Shown: positions 42,786 through 52,897 of the stretch, piece after piece
How the letters are laid out: each line of letters begins with the position of its first letter
Numbering within the stretch: position 1 is the first letter of the stretch
NCBI RefSeq assembly: GCF_017875235.1
Contig: NZ_JAGGMI010000014.1
Span: 1-64,000 of the forward strand
Source: Asticcacaulis solisilvae
GTDB taxonomy: Bacteria; Pseudomonadota; Alphaproteobacteria; Caulobacterales; Caulobacteraceae
Reading direction: 5' to 3'
DNA length: 64,000 nucleotides
Notes under the pieces: model-generated
Seen by the model: the letters and a program-made list of their open reading frames with translations, nothing else
Databases searched by the model: none
Told to the model about the DNA's origin: nothing
Translations under genes and position numbers: made by a program

Positions 42786-44843
42786 CTACTCAACCAAATC
42801 GACCGCGTCCGCTTCGAGGTGGAGAGTTCCATTCCACGTTTTCTTTGTGAGAAGACTGGTCTTTTTCCCGTCAAGCACAATGTCCTTCGGACCGTATGAC
42901 GCGTTTACATAAAGGGTCCGGCCGTCGACGACCCGCGCGTAGACGCCTTCGGGGGTCTTCGGACCGGGCACTATGCCCAGTTGTGAGTAGAGGCTGCGAT
43001 AAAGCGGCTGCATGATCGACGGCTGCGCGGGTGTCGCGACATAGATCGCCTGCCCCTTGCCGAATTTATTGACGGTGATCACCGGGGGGGTGCCGTCGAT
43101 ATTCGAGAAACGCCCGATCACCTTGGCCGTCGAGGGTTCGAGCACCTCATAGAAATTGATGGTCGTAGTGAAAGCGCCTTCGCCAATTTTGCCAACAAGA
43201 GGCGCGTAATGACGATAGAACTCCTTGGTCTTGAGGCCGAAAACGTCGGACAGCCGCCCTGGCAAAGACGTGTTGAACCACTGATTGGTCTCATCGACCT
43301 TGGCGGAATAGGCGGTCATGATCACCGTGCCGCCGCCTTTGACGTAGTTGCGGATATTGTCCGCTGACGCCTGGTCCATGAGGTAAAGGCCGGGCACGAC
43401 AACCAGCTTGTAGCGGCTCAGGTCTTCATGGCCGATATTGATGACCGCGACATCGATATTGTCATTATAAACCGGTGCAAAAGCATTGTGCTCCTGAACC
43501 ATATAGGGCGTCGTGATGTACTGACGCACGGTGTTCGAGGGTCCCGGAGGATTGGACGCCATCTTGGTCTCGAACGAATAGGCTATGGCGACTTGCGGAT
43601 CGAGCTGACGCGGAAAGCCCAGGGTCTGCATGGTCTTGAACTCGGAAGCGATCCTGCCCCACTCATCGAGCTTCCACGACGGCGTGTCGTCGTGATCGAC
43701 AAGACCGAAAAGGGCCTGCTCCTCGCCGCCGCGATGGCTGTTGAAGGTCCAGGCCAGCATGCCCTGGCCGCCGTTGAGAAGCCCGAAATAGGCCCACATC
43801 CGCGACCGCCCCTTGCTGCCATAATAGCCACCACCACCAGCCTGGAACTCATTGAACCAGCTCGGCGTCGACAAGGCGCCACGCATCATCATTGTTTCGA
43901 AGCCGCCGCTGATGGCGTCACCGTTGTAAAAGCCATACGAACCGTAGCTGACGTATTGCTTATAGGTGGAAAGGTAATCGAAGCCCTTGCGGTCGCTGCT
44001 GTCCCACAGGTTCGAGATCGCGGGCTTATCCGGGGCGTTTTTCCGGCGGGCCGCTTCGAGGTCCATCAGGTTTGCCACGTTCACGTCCGACCAGTAACGG
44101 CGCAGATCGAGGTAACGTTCGGCCGGACCGGGACCATCCGCATAAGGGAGCTCAACCTCGTCCCATGCGGTCAGCGTGCGTGCCCAGCGCTGCGTCGCCC
44201 ACGCCGCGTTCAATGCTTCCAGCGAGCCATACTTCTTCTGGAGCCATGCAACGAAGCGATCGCGGTCCGCCCGGGAATAGGACATGAAGCCGTTACCGAT
44301 CTCATTGTTGTAGCCAATGGCGATAACGCCCGGATGCTTGCCGTAACGCCTGGTCATCGCCTCGGCCAGGTCCTTGGCCAGGCGGCGATAGTCAGGGTCA
44401 CTGGTATTGTCCATATAGCGCTCGGCCGCATAAAGGCGGTCGCCTTCCTGCGTCACGATATCGACGCCGGGGTATTTTTTGTGCAGCCACATCGGCGCGG
44501 GTTGCCCGGGTATGTCCACCATGACCTTGATGCCGTTGGCGTGCATTTCATTCAGGACGGCGTCAAACTTTTCGAAAGTGAAGACGCCTTCGGCCGGTTG
44601 AAAATAATCCCAGGACAGGTCGCCCATCCTCACGACCTTAAAGCCTGCCCTTTTCATGTGGGCGATGTCGTGATGGATCTGTTCAGGCGTCCGGTCCACG
44701 GGCTGATAGTTCGCCCCGACATAGAGCTGTTTTGCGTCCGGTCCGCCCGAAAATGCGTGCGTGCCCTGAGCCTGAGCCAGCCCCCATCCCGGGGACGCCG
44801 ACCAGATCATAACCGCGCTGCAGACCAATGCTCTTAATTTCAT
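42786..44843 (-). CDS. GH42 beta-galactosidase
   Basis: 685 residues: signal peptide (1-25), GH42 barrel, trimerisation domain and small C-terminal domain. Motifs include YVGANYQPVDRTPEQIHHDI, acid/base Glu in AIGYNNEIGNGF and nucleophile Glu in SWFNEFQAGGGGYYG. It hydrolyses beta-galactosyl residues (galactan, arabinogalactan or galactosylated side chains). GH42 enzymes are often intracellular, so export here is notable. It is 42 bases downstream of the GH2 gene and probably co-transcribed. Confidence 0.92.
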   Translation of the reverse strand: MKLRALVCSAVMIWSASPGWGLAQAQGTHAFSGGPDAKQLYVGANYQPVDRTPEQIHHDIAHMKRAGFKVVRMGDLSWDYFQPAEGVFTFEKFDAVLNEMHANGIKVMVDIPGQPAPMWLHKKYPGVDIVTQEGDRLYAAERYMDNTSDPDYRRLAKDLAEAMTRRYGKHPGVIAIGYNNEIGNGFMSYSRADRDRFVAWLQKKYGSLEALNAAWATQRWARTLTAWDEVELPYADGPGPAERYLDLRRYWSDVNVANLMDLEAARRKNAPDKPAISNLWDSSDRKGFDYLSTYKQYVSYGSYGFYNGDAISGGFETMMMRGALSTPSWFNEFQAGGGGYYGSKGRSRMWAYFGLLNGGQGMLAWTFNSHRGGEEQALFGLVDHDDTPSWKLDEWGRIASEFKTMQTLGFPRQLDPQVAIAYSFETKMASNPPGPSNTVRQYITTPYMVQEHNAFAPVYNDNIDVAVINIGHEDLSRYKLVVVPGLYLMDQASADNIRNYVKGGGTVIMTAYSAKVDETNQWFNTSLPGRLSDVFGLKTKEFYRHYAPLVGKIGEGAFTTTINFYEVLEPSTAKVIGRFSNIDGTPPVITVNKFGKGQAIYVATPAQPSIMQPLYRSLYSQLGIVPGPKTPEGVYARVVDGRTLYVNASYGPKDIVLDGKKTSLLTKKTWNGTLHLEADAVDLVE

Positions 44844-44885
44844 ATCTATTTCCTGCTTATGAAACCGGGCTGGAGTCCAAAAGCC

Positions 44886-47384
44886 CTACTTTACCGATAT
44901 CGCCGAAAGGCGAATCCGCTGGAGTGGCATGCCCTCGACTTCGATCTCGACAGAGACATCTCCCGCCTCCGTCTCGGCCTGGACGACCGCCACGGCACGG
45001 CCGTGGAATGTCATGCGCTCACCGGACTGCAGGCTGGAGACATCCTGCGGATCGCCGTTGCCTAATCCCGCCAGTCGGCCGGCGCCCAGCACCCGGACAT
45101 TCACGCGGCGTTCGTCACCGCGCGCATAGACCGGCGTTCCATTGGCGTCGAACAGCTCAATGGTCACATAGGCCAGGTCCTGCCCGTTGGCCGTCAGTTG
45201 CATTCTATCGGCCGCGATCTTAGCCGCGGCGGGCGCGCCTGCTGTCCTCAGTTCCCAGCGTCCCGCTTCCCTGCCATCGCGATAACCAACGGCCAGCAGT
45301 TGTCCGGCCTGGTAAGCCACGGAATAGGCTGCCTTATACTCCGTAGCAACACTGACTGCCTTCCGGCCGAGGCTCTTTCCGTTCAGGAACAGTTCGACTT
45401 CCGGATACTCCGAATAAACCACCACCTCCTGCGGCTTGCCTTCCTGGCCCGGCCACGTCCAGCTGGGGTGGACGTCGTCAAGCGACCAGTCGAGGTGCGG
45501 CGGCGTTGTCGGGAAATAATTCCGGTCGGGCAGGTCCTCGGTACCTTTCGGCTGCCGCACAAAGGCCGATACCGGGTCGATGCCAGTCTTCCACAGGACC
45601 TGGCGGTAATAGGCCGCGGGCCGCTTGCGTCCGGTGGCGTCGATCTCGCCGCAATAGGCCAGATTCCAGGGATAGGGCCCAAGCTTTTGCCAGTCCTGAC
45701 TATAGCCCATCCATCCGATGCCCGCCTCGCCAAGATAGTCGACGGCGGTCCAGACAAAGTCTCCGATGACCCATGGCTTGGTCTCGACCGCGCGCCAGTA
45801 GGAAAAGGCGTCTTTCGGAAGGGATTCAGACGTGTACAGCACCCGGTTGGGAAAGTTCTTGTGCTCGTTGTCGAACTGCTGCGCCTTGTAATTATAGCCG
45901 GCGACGTCGAGTTGATCGAACTGCAATGAGCTCTTCGGTGGATCGGTATTCACCCCTTGGGTGACGGGGCGGGTAGGATCCATCTGGCGCACGCGCGCGG
46001 CCAGCTTCTGTGCCGTGGCGACGCCTTCGGGGGTTCCGTCTTCGGGAATTTCGTTGCCGATGCTCCAGAAAATGACACTTGGGTGATTGCGGCCGCTCAC
46101 GACCAGGCTGTCGATGTCCTGCGCCCAATTTTCCGCAAAGAAGCGGCTGTAATCCTGCGATCGCTTGGACTTGTTCCAACTGTCGAAGGCCTCGTCGATC
46201 ACCAGCATACCCAGTTCATCGGCCGCTTCCAGCGTCGCCTGGCTCGCCGGATTATGCGCGTTACGGATCGCGTTGTAGCCGGCCGCCTTCATCACGGCGA
46301 CCTTGCGCCGGTCGGCGTCCGGAATACCGGCGGCGCCCAGCATGTAATTGTCGTGGTGGATATTGCCCCCGCGCAATTCCAGGGACTGCCCGTTCACACG
46401 CAGTCCGTTGACGGCGTCGATCGTGACGGTACGCATGCCAAAACGCGTCCGGCGTTCGTCGACGATCACGCCGTCGACGCGCAATTCCTGAACCAGCGTG
46501 TAGAGGTTCGGCGCATCCGGCGACCAAAGCTTTGGCTGGGCCAGGTCGAGACGGCTCTTTAATTGCGTCGTGGCCTTGGCGCCCACGGTTTGCTGCTGAA
46601 CGGTCTGCGCCACTGTCTCGCCCGTCCGCGAAATGACCTTCGAGACCAGTTCGACCTTGGCCGGCTTTGCGGCGCAGTTGCTGGCGGCGGCATCCACGGC
46701 CACGACGCCGGACTCATTCGTCGCGACCGGCGTTGTCACGAACACGCTTTCGGGAACAATGTGTACGCAGTTGAGCACGTCGAGCGTCACCGGCCGGATG
46801 ACACCGGTGCCCGCATACCATCGTGACGACGGATCGGGGTGATTGACCCTGATCGCGATAACATTCTCCCCGGCCCTGACCTTTCCGGTAAGGTCAACCG
46901 CAAAGGCTGTGTAGCCATACCTGTGCGACGCCACCTTCTGCCCGTTCAGCCAGATGTCCGCATCCATGTAGACGGCTTCGAAGCGCAGTTGGACAACACG
47001 CGCCGCCTCGTCCGCGTTCAGCACGAGGTGACGCCGGTACCAGCCCACGCCGCCCGGCAAGTAGCCCGAATCCTGGCCGGCTTCCGCCTTTGCGTCGAAA
47101 GGCGCTGAACCGTCGGCCTTGTCCATGATGGATATGTCGTGGGGCACGGAGACGCGTTGCCAGCCACCGTCGTCGAATGCCGGCTGTTCAGCGCCGGTGG
47201 CCTCGCCGCGATGAACGCGCCAGTCTTCCGTCAGCCGTCTTTGCTCGGCAGCGGCGGGATTGGCCGTGGCCAGGGACAGGCCCAGGGCAACCAGCGTCGC
47301 CCAGACACCACTGGACTTACGGGAAACGTTCCTGAACGCCGGTGCATGATGTTTTCTCGGGTAGCCCATCTGAATCCTATCCAT
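44886..47384 (-). CDS. GH2 beta-galactosidase
   Basis: 832 residues with an extended N-terminus and a Sec-like signal (about 28-47, ending AAA-EQ). The order is sugar-binding domain (VGWYRRHLVLNADEAARVVQ), immunoglobulin-like domain, catalytic barrel and C-terminal DUF4982/Ig-like domains. The acid/base Glu is in VIFWSIGNEIPEDG and the nucleophile Glu in VLYTSESLPKD. Together with GH42 it provides two unrelated beta-galactosidases. Starts at 47384 and 47369 are both possible; the second has AGGA five bases upstream. Confidence 0.9.
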   Translation of the reverse strand: MDRIQMGYPRKHHAPAFRNVSRKSSGVWATLVALGLSLATANPAAAEQRRLTEDWRVHRGEATGAEQPAFDDGGWQRVSVPHDISIMDKADGSAPFDAKAEAGQDSGYLPGGVGWYRRHLVLNADEAARVVQLRFEAVYMDADIWLNGQKVASHRYGYTAFAVDLTGKVRAGENVIAIRVNHPDPSSRWYAGTGVIRPVTLDVLNCVHIVPESVFVTTPVATNESGVVAVDAAASNCAAKPAKVELVSKVISRTGETVAQTVQQQTVGAKATTQLKSRLDLAQPKLWSPDAPNLYTLVQELRVDGVIVDERRTRFGMRTVTIDAVNGLRVNGQSLELRGGNIHHDNYMLGAAGIPDADRRKVAVMKAAGYNAIRNAHNPASQATLEAADELGMLVIDEAFDSWNKSKRSQDYSRFFAENWAQDIDSLVVSGRNHPSVIFWSIGNEIPEDGTPEGVATAQKLAARVRQMDPTRPVTQGVNTDPPKSSLQFDQLDVAGYNYKAQQFDNEHKNFPNRVLYTSESLPKDAFSYWRAVETKPWVIGDFVWTAVDYLGEAGIGWMGYSQDWQKLGPYPWNLAYCGEIDATGRKRPAAYYRQVLWKTGIDPVSAFVRQPKGTEDLPDRNYFPTTPPHLDWSLDDVHPSWTWPGQEGKPQEVVVYSEYPEVELFLNGKSLGRKAVSVATEYKAAYSVAYQAGQLLAVGYRDGREAGRWELRTAGAPAAAKIAADRMQLTANGQDLAYVTIELFDANGTPVYARGDERRVNVRVLGAGRLAGLGNGDPQDVSSLQSGERMTFHGRAVAVVQAETEAGDVSVEIEVEGMPLQRIRLSAISVK

Positions 47385-47565
47385 TTCTCGTCTCTACGCG
47401 ACTAAACCGCTTCCTGCCCTTGCCGTCTTTGCTCTATCAGCCCACGCACCAGGCTGTCTTCATCCAGGTCAATCCGGCTGTGTGGCCTCCGACCTGCGTA
47501 ATCAGGTGACGGCGCCGCGGCAATTGCTGTCGCGTCCCTTCGCTCTGGAGCCGGATAAACTGCAC

Positions 47566-49062
47566 TCAGGTAGCCTTGCAGTACCGATTGATGAATTCCT
47601 GATGCGAAGTGACCGCCTGCGCCGAACGCATGATCTCTTCGCGGCGCGATTCCATACCCTTGCGGATCTGGTCCAACGGATAGACATCAGCCGCTACGGC
47701 GTAGCGCGCTGGAATGGCGCCGTTGCCCAGCAGGATCGCGAGCCAGCTCGGCTCCATATAGGACTCGTGATCACCCAGCGCGATTTGCCCGCTGGCGTTC
47801 CAGATCTCAAGCTTGTGTCGAAGGCTGTCAGGCACCTCGATGTCGCGGCACGCCGCCCACAATGGCTCGGGCCGGCGGGAGAGGTAATAGTGCGCAATGA
47901 TGAAGTCGCGTATGCGCTCGATCTCGCCGGTGGATATCCGGTTATATTCGTCGCGCAAAACGGGGTTGATGGTCCCTTGGGGGAAGAATTGAAGCAACTT
48001 CAAAACCCCCTGGACGATCAACTGCAAGCCGGTTGACTCCAGCGGTTCGAGAAAGCTGGAGGCGAAGCCGATCCCTATACAATTGCGGTTCCAGAACTGC
48101 TTACGATGCCCGGATGTAAAGCGGAACACCCTCGGTTCAGCCAGCAGTTCGCCGTCGACATTGCCTAGCAAGGCGTCGCGCGCCGAGTCGTCGCTCCAGA
48201 GATCCGAATTATAGACCATGCCGTTGCCACTGCGATGTTGTAGCGGAATAGACCATTGCCAGCCGCCGGCGTGCGCGGTGGATCGCGTAAACGGCATGGG
48301 CGCGCCGGTACGTTTCGATGGGACCGCCATGGCGCTGTTGCAAAGCAACCAGCGCGACCAGTCAACAAATGGCGTGTCCAACGCCTTTCCCAGTAATTCG
48401 GACGCGAAACCCGTGCAATCCAGGAACAGGTCGCCGGGAACCTTAATACCATTGGCAAGATGGATGGCGGTAATATTGCCAGAGGCGCTATCCAGATCGA
48501 AGTGCGTCATCTTGCCTTCGATACGCTGCACACCCAGCCGGGTCGCCACATCCCGCAGATAGCGGGCGTACAATGCGGCATCAAAATGATAGGCATAGTG
48601 ATAGCGCGAATTCTGCGGATCCATAGGCGCAAAATTGTTGTTCTTGGCGACGGCGTAGGCGAACGAATAGTCATCGATCGGATGCGCATCGCCTGATTGC
48701 CTCAATCTCAGCCAGTAGTGGTGGGTCGATACCCCGTCAACTTGGCGACCATAGTCGCTGAACGCATGGAAATGCCGGTTTCCGGCAACGCCCCAGTCGC
48801 AAAATTCAATGCCCAGCTTGAACGTACCCTGGGTGCTGCGAACAAAGTCGTATTCGTCAATGCCGAGCAAAGCGTTGCAGAGTGCCAGCAACGGGACCGT
48901 GGCCTCCCCGACGCCAATGATGCCGATTTCCTCGGATTCAACCAGAGTGATGCGGGTTTGACTACGATCCGTCTTCCTGGCCAGCAGTGCGGCCGCGATC
49001 CACCCCGCCGCGCCGCCGCCCAGTATGACGATTTCCTGTTGCTGTACGCTATTCATAAACAT
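47566..49062 (-). CDS. Tryptophan-halogenase-family flavoprotein
   Basis: 498 residues of the flavin-dependent halogenase family. The FAD motif GGGAAGW lies at 15-21 and GVGEATVP at 50-57. The catalytic Lys is in TFKLGIEF (Lys82), the WxWxIP motif is WQWSIP (268-273), and a conserved Glu is in FLEPLESTG. These enzymes use FADH2 and a halide to halogenate aromatic substrates. Members beside TonB receptors in Caulobacter- and Xanthomonas-like sugar loci have no proven substrate. The stop lies 181 bases from GH2, and the gene follows the receptor after its terminator. Start at 49062, or two codons later. Confidence 0.9.
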   Translation of the reverse strand: MFMNSVQQQEIVILGGGAAGWIAAALLARKTDRSQTRITLVESEEIGIIGVGEATVPLLALCNALLGIDEYDFVRSTQGTFKLGIEFCDWGVAGNRHFHAFSDYGRQVDGVSTHHYWLRLRQSGDAHPIDDYSFAYAVAKNNNFAPMDPQNSRYHYAYHFDAALYARYLRDVATRLGVQRIEGKMTHFDLDSASGNITAIHLANGIKVPGDLFLDCTGFASELLGKALDTPFVDWSRWLLCNSAMAVPSKRTGAPMPFTRSTAHAGGWQWSIPLQHRSGNGMVYNSDLWSDDSARDALLGNVDGELLAEPRVFRFTSGHRKQFWNRNCIGIGFASSFLEPLESTGLQLIVQGVLKLLQFFPQGTINPVLRDEYNRISTGEIERIRDFIIAHYYLSRRPEPLWAACRDIEVPDSLRHKLEIWNASGQIALGDHESYMEPSWLAILLGNGAIPARYAVAADVYPLDQIRKGMESRREEIMRSAQAVTSHQEFINRYCKAT

Positions 49063-49194
49063 ACCTCGCCATGAACACGCCCGACGCCATGTCTGGCGAA
49101 TGGGTTTTCAGGCTTATGCGGGGGTGGAGTTCGGTCAAGTTGCGCAAGCTGCCGACGATATGCGACCTGGAAGGTCCGGCAGCAAAATTGTATT

Positions 49195-49233
49195 TGAAAA
49201 AGGAAGGGCGCTTCCCGATGAAGCGCCCTTCCT
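49195..49233 (-). terminator. Strong intrinsic terminator of the TonB receptor gene
   Basis: Perfect 13-bp stem (49201-49213 with 49221-49233), 7-base loop and a TTTTT tail on the minus strand, 12 bases past the receptor stop. The following halogenase gene therefore needs its own promoter or read-through. Confidence 0.88.
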
Positions 49234-49244
49234 CGTTCGGCCCC

Positions 49245-52200
49245 TTAGAAGCGCGCCCGTACGGTGAGCTCGTAGCGCTGATCGCTGACGTTATGGTCGT
49301 ACGGCGCAAAAACGCCAGGCACAGGCTCCTGAACTGTTTTCGACTTCGTATTGAGAAGGTTGTTCGCGTTGAAGGAAACGGAAACCTTGCTGCTCACGCT
49401 GTAGTCAAAGCCCAGGTCCAGGTAACCCGCTTCCTCCATGTAGGCCGGAACCATGTTGTACACCGGATAGGAATGTGCGGCGTCAAATACGGTCGGGCTG
49501 GTGTTGAGGATGTAAGGGTTGCCGCCGCTCGTCGCATAGGACAGCGGATTGACGTTGGTCGACAGCAGCGCCTTGTCGCGCCAGTTGTAGGCCAGACGGA
49601 AATTGACCTTGCCGCGGCTGTACAACAACTGGATGTTGTAGGCCCACTTCGACAATCCCGCATAGGGAAGGTCGGGGTAGGTCTGCGGCACCGTGCCGTC
49701 CGGATTGAGGCCCGGCAGGGAACCGTTGGCCGGTGGGGGCGTCAACACGCTGTTGGCCTGCTGGGCAGGGTTTCTGCTGTCGATGTAAGTCAGGTTGCCA
49801 TCAATGCCAAACCCGCGGAACCATCCAGGGAGTTGATCGAAGAACTTGCGGCCGCCGATCTCAAAGCCCTGGATATAGGCCTTCTGATCCGACGTCTTGT
49901 TCTGCAGATACAGCCACGGAAGATCGAGTGTTGTTGGCGTCCCGACGGCCGTCTGCCCGGTTGGGGGCGGACCACCGTCAAAAGCCAGCGCCGGAATAGG
50001 AAGATTGTTGGCGATGAACGAATGGAACACCGGGAGATCATCGATCTGCTTGGCGAACAGATCCACGTAGAAGAAGCTGGACGACGACGGATAGTATTCG
50101 AACGTGATATCCTGGCTGTTGATCATGGTCGGCTTCAGATCCGCGCCCCCACCGTTGACGGAAACACCTGTGAGAACTCCGGGCGCCTGCGGATTTCCGG
50201 CAGAAACTGATCTGGCGCCAATCGAACCACCCGCGCGGATGTCGTTGAGATTCGGCGGAGCCGACGCGGTCGACGCCGCAGCGCGAATGATGAACTTGTC
50301 GGTTACGTCGAACTTGATATTGAACGAAGGCAGAACACGATGGTATTTGTAGTGCCGGGTCTGTGTACTATAACCTTGAACAAACGAATAGAGCGTCGGG
50401 AACACCGGCGACGCATTCGGATCAGCTGCCACCACCTGCTGCGCGTTGTAGTAATCAATGCTGTCCTGTAAGGTCAGAGCAAGGTTCTGAGCGTTCGGCG
50501 TACTCAGAAGACCGCTCGCCGTCAGGGTTTCTGTGAACGCACGAACGCCGATATTACCCGAGAACGCTGGAATGAATCCGAAACCATTGTGCGCGAACTT
50601 GGCCTGGACATAGACGGCATTCGTGGCGATGCGGCTATCGGTCATGTTCAGTCCCTGATCGATATTATCCCGCCAAAACTCTTCCTTGGTCCGAGGCCGC
50701 ATCTGCCCGGTGACTTCATCTTCGATCAGCTGGCCGTTATACGTCTTGAGCAAGTGGTACCAGTCATAACTCTGCATGAGCGATTGGCTGGGGACGTAAA
50801 GCTGCGCCGGAACAGGCGCCGCGCCGCCGAAGAAGTTCGGGAAGGTGGCGACTTCATAATCGGACGACGGCACGTTTACGTTCGTCAGATATTGAATATT
50901 CCCAGCGCCATAGGTCGGGTCGTTGGGATGCGCCGGCCATGGGTCCCCCAGCCACGACTGGCTAAGCGGCGCCCAATAGGTCCCCACATTGTCGTCTTTT
51001 TCTGAGCGGGTGGCGGAACGACCGCCAAAACTGATGCTGCGCAGGAAGCCATCTTCGCTGACCTGGTATTGGACATCGAAGTGGGCGGCGACCATCGTTC
51101 CCTTGTTATTGGGTTTATGATAGCCGAAATTGCTGAGATACGCCTTGCTCTTATCGAGAAGGCCTTCGGTGGAAAGGCCAGACAAAACTGGCAGCTCTCC
51201 CGTCAGGTCGACGTCCATCGAGTTCACCAGCGGGCTGGTCTGAGCGAGGCCAACAAACATGTTTTCCCCGGTCATGCGGGAACTGACATATTGCAAGCTG
51301 CCACGCACCGCCAAGCGTTCTCCGGGCGTCCAGACGAAGCGTTGCGTAATATCGAGTGTGGAACTTTTGCTGTGCGACGCCGACGCGCCGCCGCTCGGAT
51401 TAAACGTGCCCGCGGGGCCACATTGCACCAGACGCTTGCCATCCCAATCCGCAGGGGGATTGTTCGGATCGATACCCCCATTGGCCGACCAGTCCCACTG
51501 AAGCGACGACGCGGGACTGCCAAAGACGCCGCCACAATCGATCCTGTAGTGGGCTGGGAACCAGCCGTTCGCCGCTATAAAACTGTCGCTCGCGGTCGTG
51601 TTCTGCCAATCCACCGAATTGCCGGTGGACCCGACCGTGAGGCTACCCTTACGGAAGGCGCCATTGGCATCATAGTCGACCGGGCTGCCGACCTTGGGCA
51701 TAACGGCGGACGAGGCGGAAGGACTCGACCCCACGCCACCGCTGTGCGACCAACCATTGTCGTGATATTCCGAGTAGAACACCGTGTTGGTCAGCGTCAG
51801 GTTATCCGTCGGCTTCCACTGGACGGCCTGATAGGCGCCGTACCGCTCGCGCTGACTGATATTGTTGTTCCAGTTGAACGAGCTGGGAACAAAAGCCATA
51901 TGATCGTCACGGACAGAGTCCGTCGCCCACTCACCGAACATGGCGCCAACCTGCAAGTTGCTGCTCTGCTGGTGCAGACTGCTGTAGGCCAAATCCCACA
52001 ACACGCCAAACTCACCGATGTTGGTGTCGAAACGCTTGGAGAACATGGCGGAAATGCGAGGCGAAGCCTCTTTCACCTGGCTGCCGTAGCTGGCGCCAAC
52101 CGTGAGGTTGAGCTGCGGAGTCTTGAAATCGAAGGGCAGATGGGTGCGAAGATTGATCAAGGACGTCCCGCCTTCAATCAGGTCAGCGCGCGACGCTTTG

Positions 52201-52673
52201 TAGACATCGACACCGGCCATCAACTCGGGCGTGACTTCGTTCCAGCTGATGGCGCTCGCGCCGTTGGCGCTGAACAACTGCTGGCCGTTGAGCGTGCTCG
52301 AATTGAAGGGAAGACCACGCACGGTGACACCCGTTCCTTCGATCTGGAACGCGGTGTTGCCTCCGTTGGCCCCAGTGAAACGGGAGATAGACACACCCGA
52401 AACGCGCTGAAGGACTTCGGTGATCGAATTGTCGGGCAGCTTGCCAGCCTCGTCCGCGACAACCGAATCGACGATCGTGTCGGAGTTCTTTTTGATTTCG
52501 ATTGCACTCTGAAGCGCTTTACGGCGCGTCGTAACAACCACGACGTTGTCCGCGTCATCCGCACCCGCAGTGGTGGACGGTGCGTCCTGAGCCTGCGCGG
52601 ACGCAGCGATCGTCATGACGGCCAGAGCCGACACAGTGCCGCTCAGCATTAATTTACGCATAGATAATTTCAT
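49245..52673 (-). CDS. TonB-dependent outer-membrane receptor
   Basis: 1142 residues. A signal peptide (about 5-29, ASAQA-QD) is followed by a plug domain (SITEVLQRVSGVSISRF near residue 90-105) and a long beta-barrel ending in the outer-membrane signature aromatic residue (YELTVRARF). It resembles the large oligosaccharide receptors of Caulobacterales and Xanthomonadales and probably imports the oligosaccharides released by surface cellulases. The ATG at 52673 has GAGG nine bases upstream and begins a normal signal. Three AT-rich operator-like units and two terminator hairpins lie upstream. No SusD partner is present. Confidence 0.92.
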   Translation of the reverse strand: MKLSMRKLMLSGTVSALAVMTIAASAQAQDAPSTTAGADDADNVVVVTTRRKALQSAIEIKKNSDTIVDSVVADEAGKLPDNSITEVLQRVSGVSISRFTGANGGNTAFQIEGTGVTVRGLPFNSSTLNGQQLFSANGASAISWNEVTPELMAGVDVYKASRADLIEGGTSLINLRTHLPFDFKTPQLNLTVGASYGSQVKEASPRISAMFSKRFDTNIGEFGVLWDLAYSSLHQQSSNLQVGAMFGEWATDSVRDDHMAFVPSSFNWNNNISQRERYGAYQAVQWKPTDNLTLTNTVFYSEYHDNGWSHSGGVGSSPSASSAVMPKVGSPVDYDANGAFRKGSLTVGSTGNSVDWQNTTASDSFIAANGWFPAHYRIDCGGVFGSPASSLQWDWSANGGIDPNNPPADWDGKRLVQCGPAGTFNPSGGASASHSKSSTLDITQRFVWTPGERLAVRGSLQYVSSRMTGENMFVGLAQTSPLVNSMDVDLTGELPVLSGLSTEGLLDKSKAYLSNFGYHKPNNKGTMVAAHFDVQYQVSEDGFLRSISFGGRSATRSEKDDNVGTYWAPLSQSWLGDPWPAHPNDPTYGAGNIQYLTNVNVPSSDYEVATFPNFFGGAAPVPAQLYVPSQSLMQSYDWYHLLKTYNGQLIEDEVTGQMRPRTKEEFWRDNIDQGLNMTDSRIATNAVYVQAKFAHNGFGFIPAFSGNIGVRAFTETLTASGLLSTPNAQNLALTLQDSIDYYNAQQVVAADPNASPVFPTLYSFVQGYSTQTRHYKYHRVLPSFNIKFDVTDKFIIRAAASTASAPPNLNDIRAGGSIGARSVSAGNPQAPGVLTGVSVNGGGADLKPTMINSQDITFEYYPSSSSFFYVDLFAKQIDDLPVFHSFIANNLPIPALAFDGGPPPTGQTAVGTPTTLDLPWLYLQNKTSDQKAYIQGFEIGGRKFFDQLPGWFRGFGIDGNLTYIDSRNPAQQANSVLTPPPANGSLPGLNPDGTVPQTYPDLPYAGLSKWAYNIQLLYSRGKVNFRLAYNWRDKALLSTNVNPLSYATSGGNPYILNTSPTVFDAAHSYPVYNMVPAYMEEAGYLDLGFDYSVSSKVSVSFNANNLLNTKSKTVQEPVPGVFAPYDHNVSDQRYELTVRARF

Positions 52674-52742
52674 TTCCCGTTTCCTCACGTTGATCCTCGC
52701 CCGTCGCCGCTTTGTTATTGCTTATGGACAGTACGGCTCCGA

Positions 52743-52760
52743 CCATTTGTCGGACAATGG
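52743..52760. promoter_or_regulatory. Inverted repeat in the receptor leader
   Basis: CCATTTGTCGGACAATGG contains the perfect core TTGTC-G-GACAA, 70-88 bases upstream of the receptor start. Operator or leader hairpin, not resolved. Confidence 0.35.
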
Positions 52761-52777
52761 CGCTATAATCAAAAAAC

Positions 52778-52809
52778 TTCAAATATAAATTTGAAATTCA
52801 TATATGAAT
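52778..52809. promoter_or_regulatory. AT-rich double palindrome at the receptor promoter
   Basis: TTCAAAT-ATAA-ATTTGAA (52778-52795) is immediately followed by the perfect palindrome ATTCATATATGAAT (52796-52809). The first part contains the WTCAAATRTAAAWT box, the second the CATATATG core seen upstream of GH9 and the IclR gene. Confidence 0.55.
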
Positions 52810-52897
52810 GGAACGGTCTGTTGCGTCCTTGTCACAAATGGGAAGCCCCCATCGCCAGGTTTAGACACACGCCGAGACGCAAGGAAGCGCTCATCTT

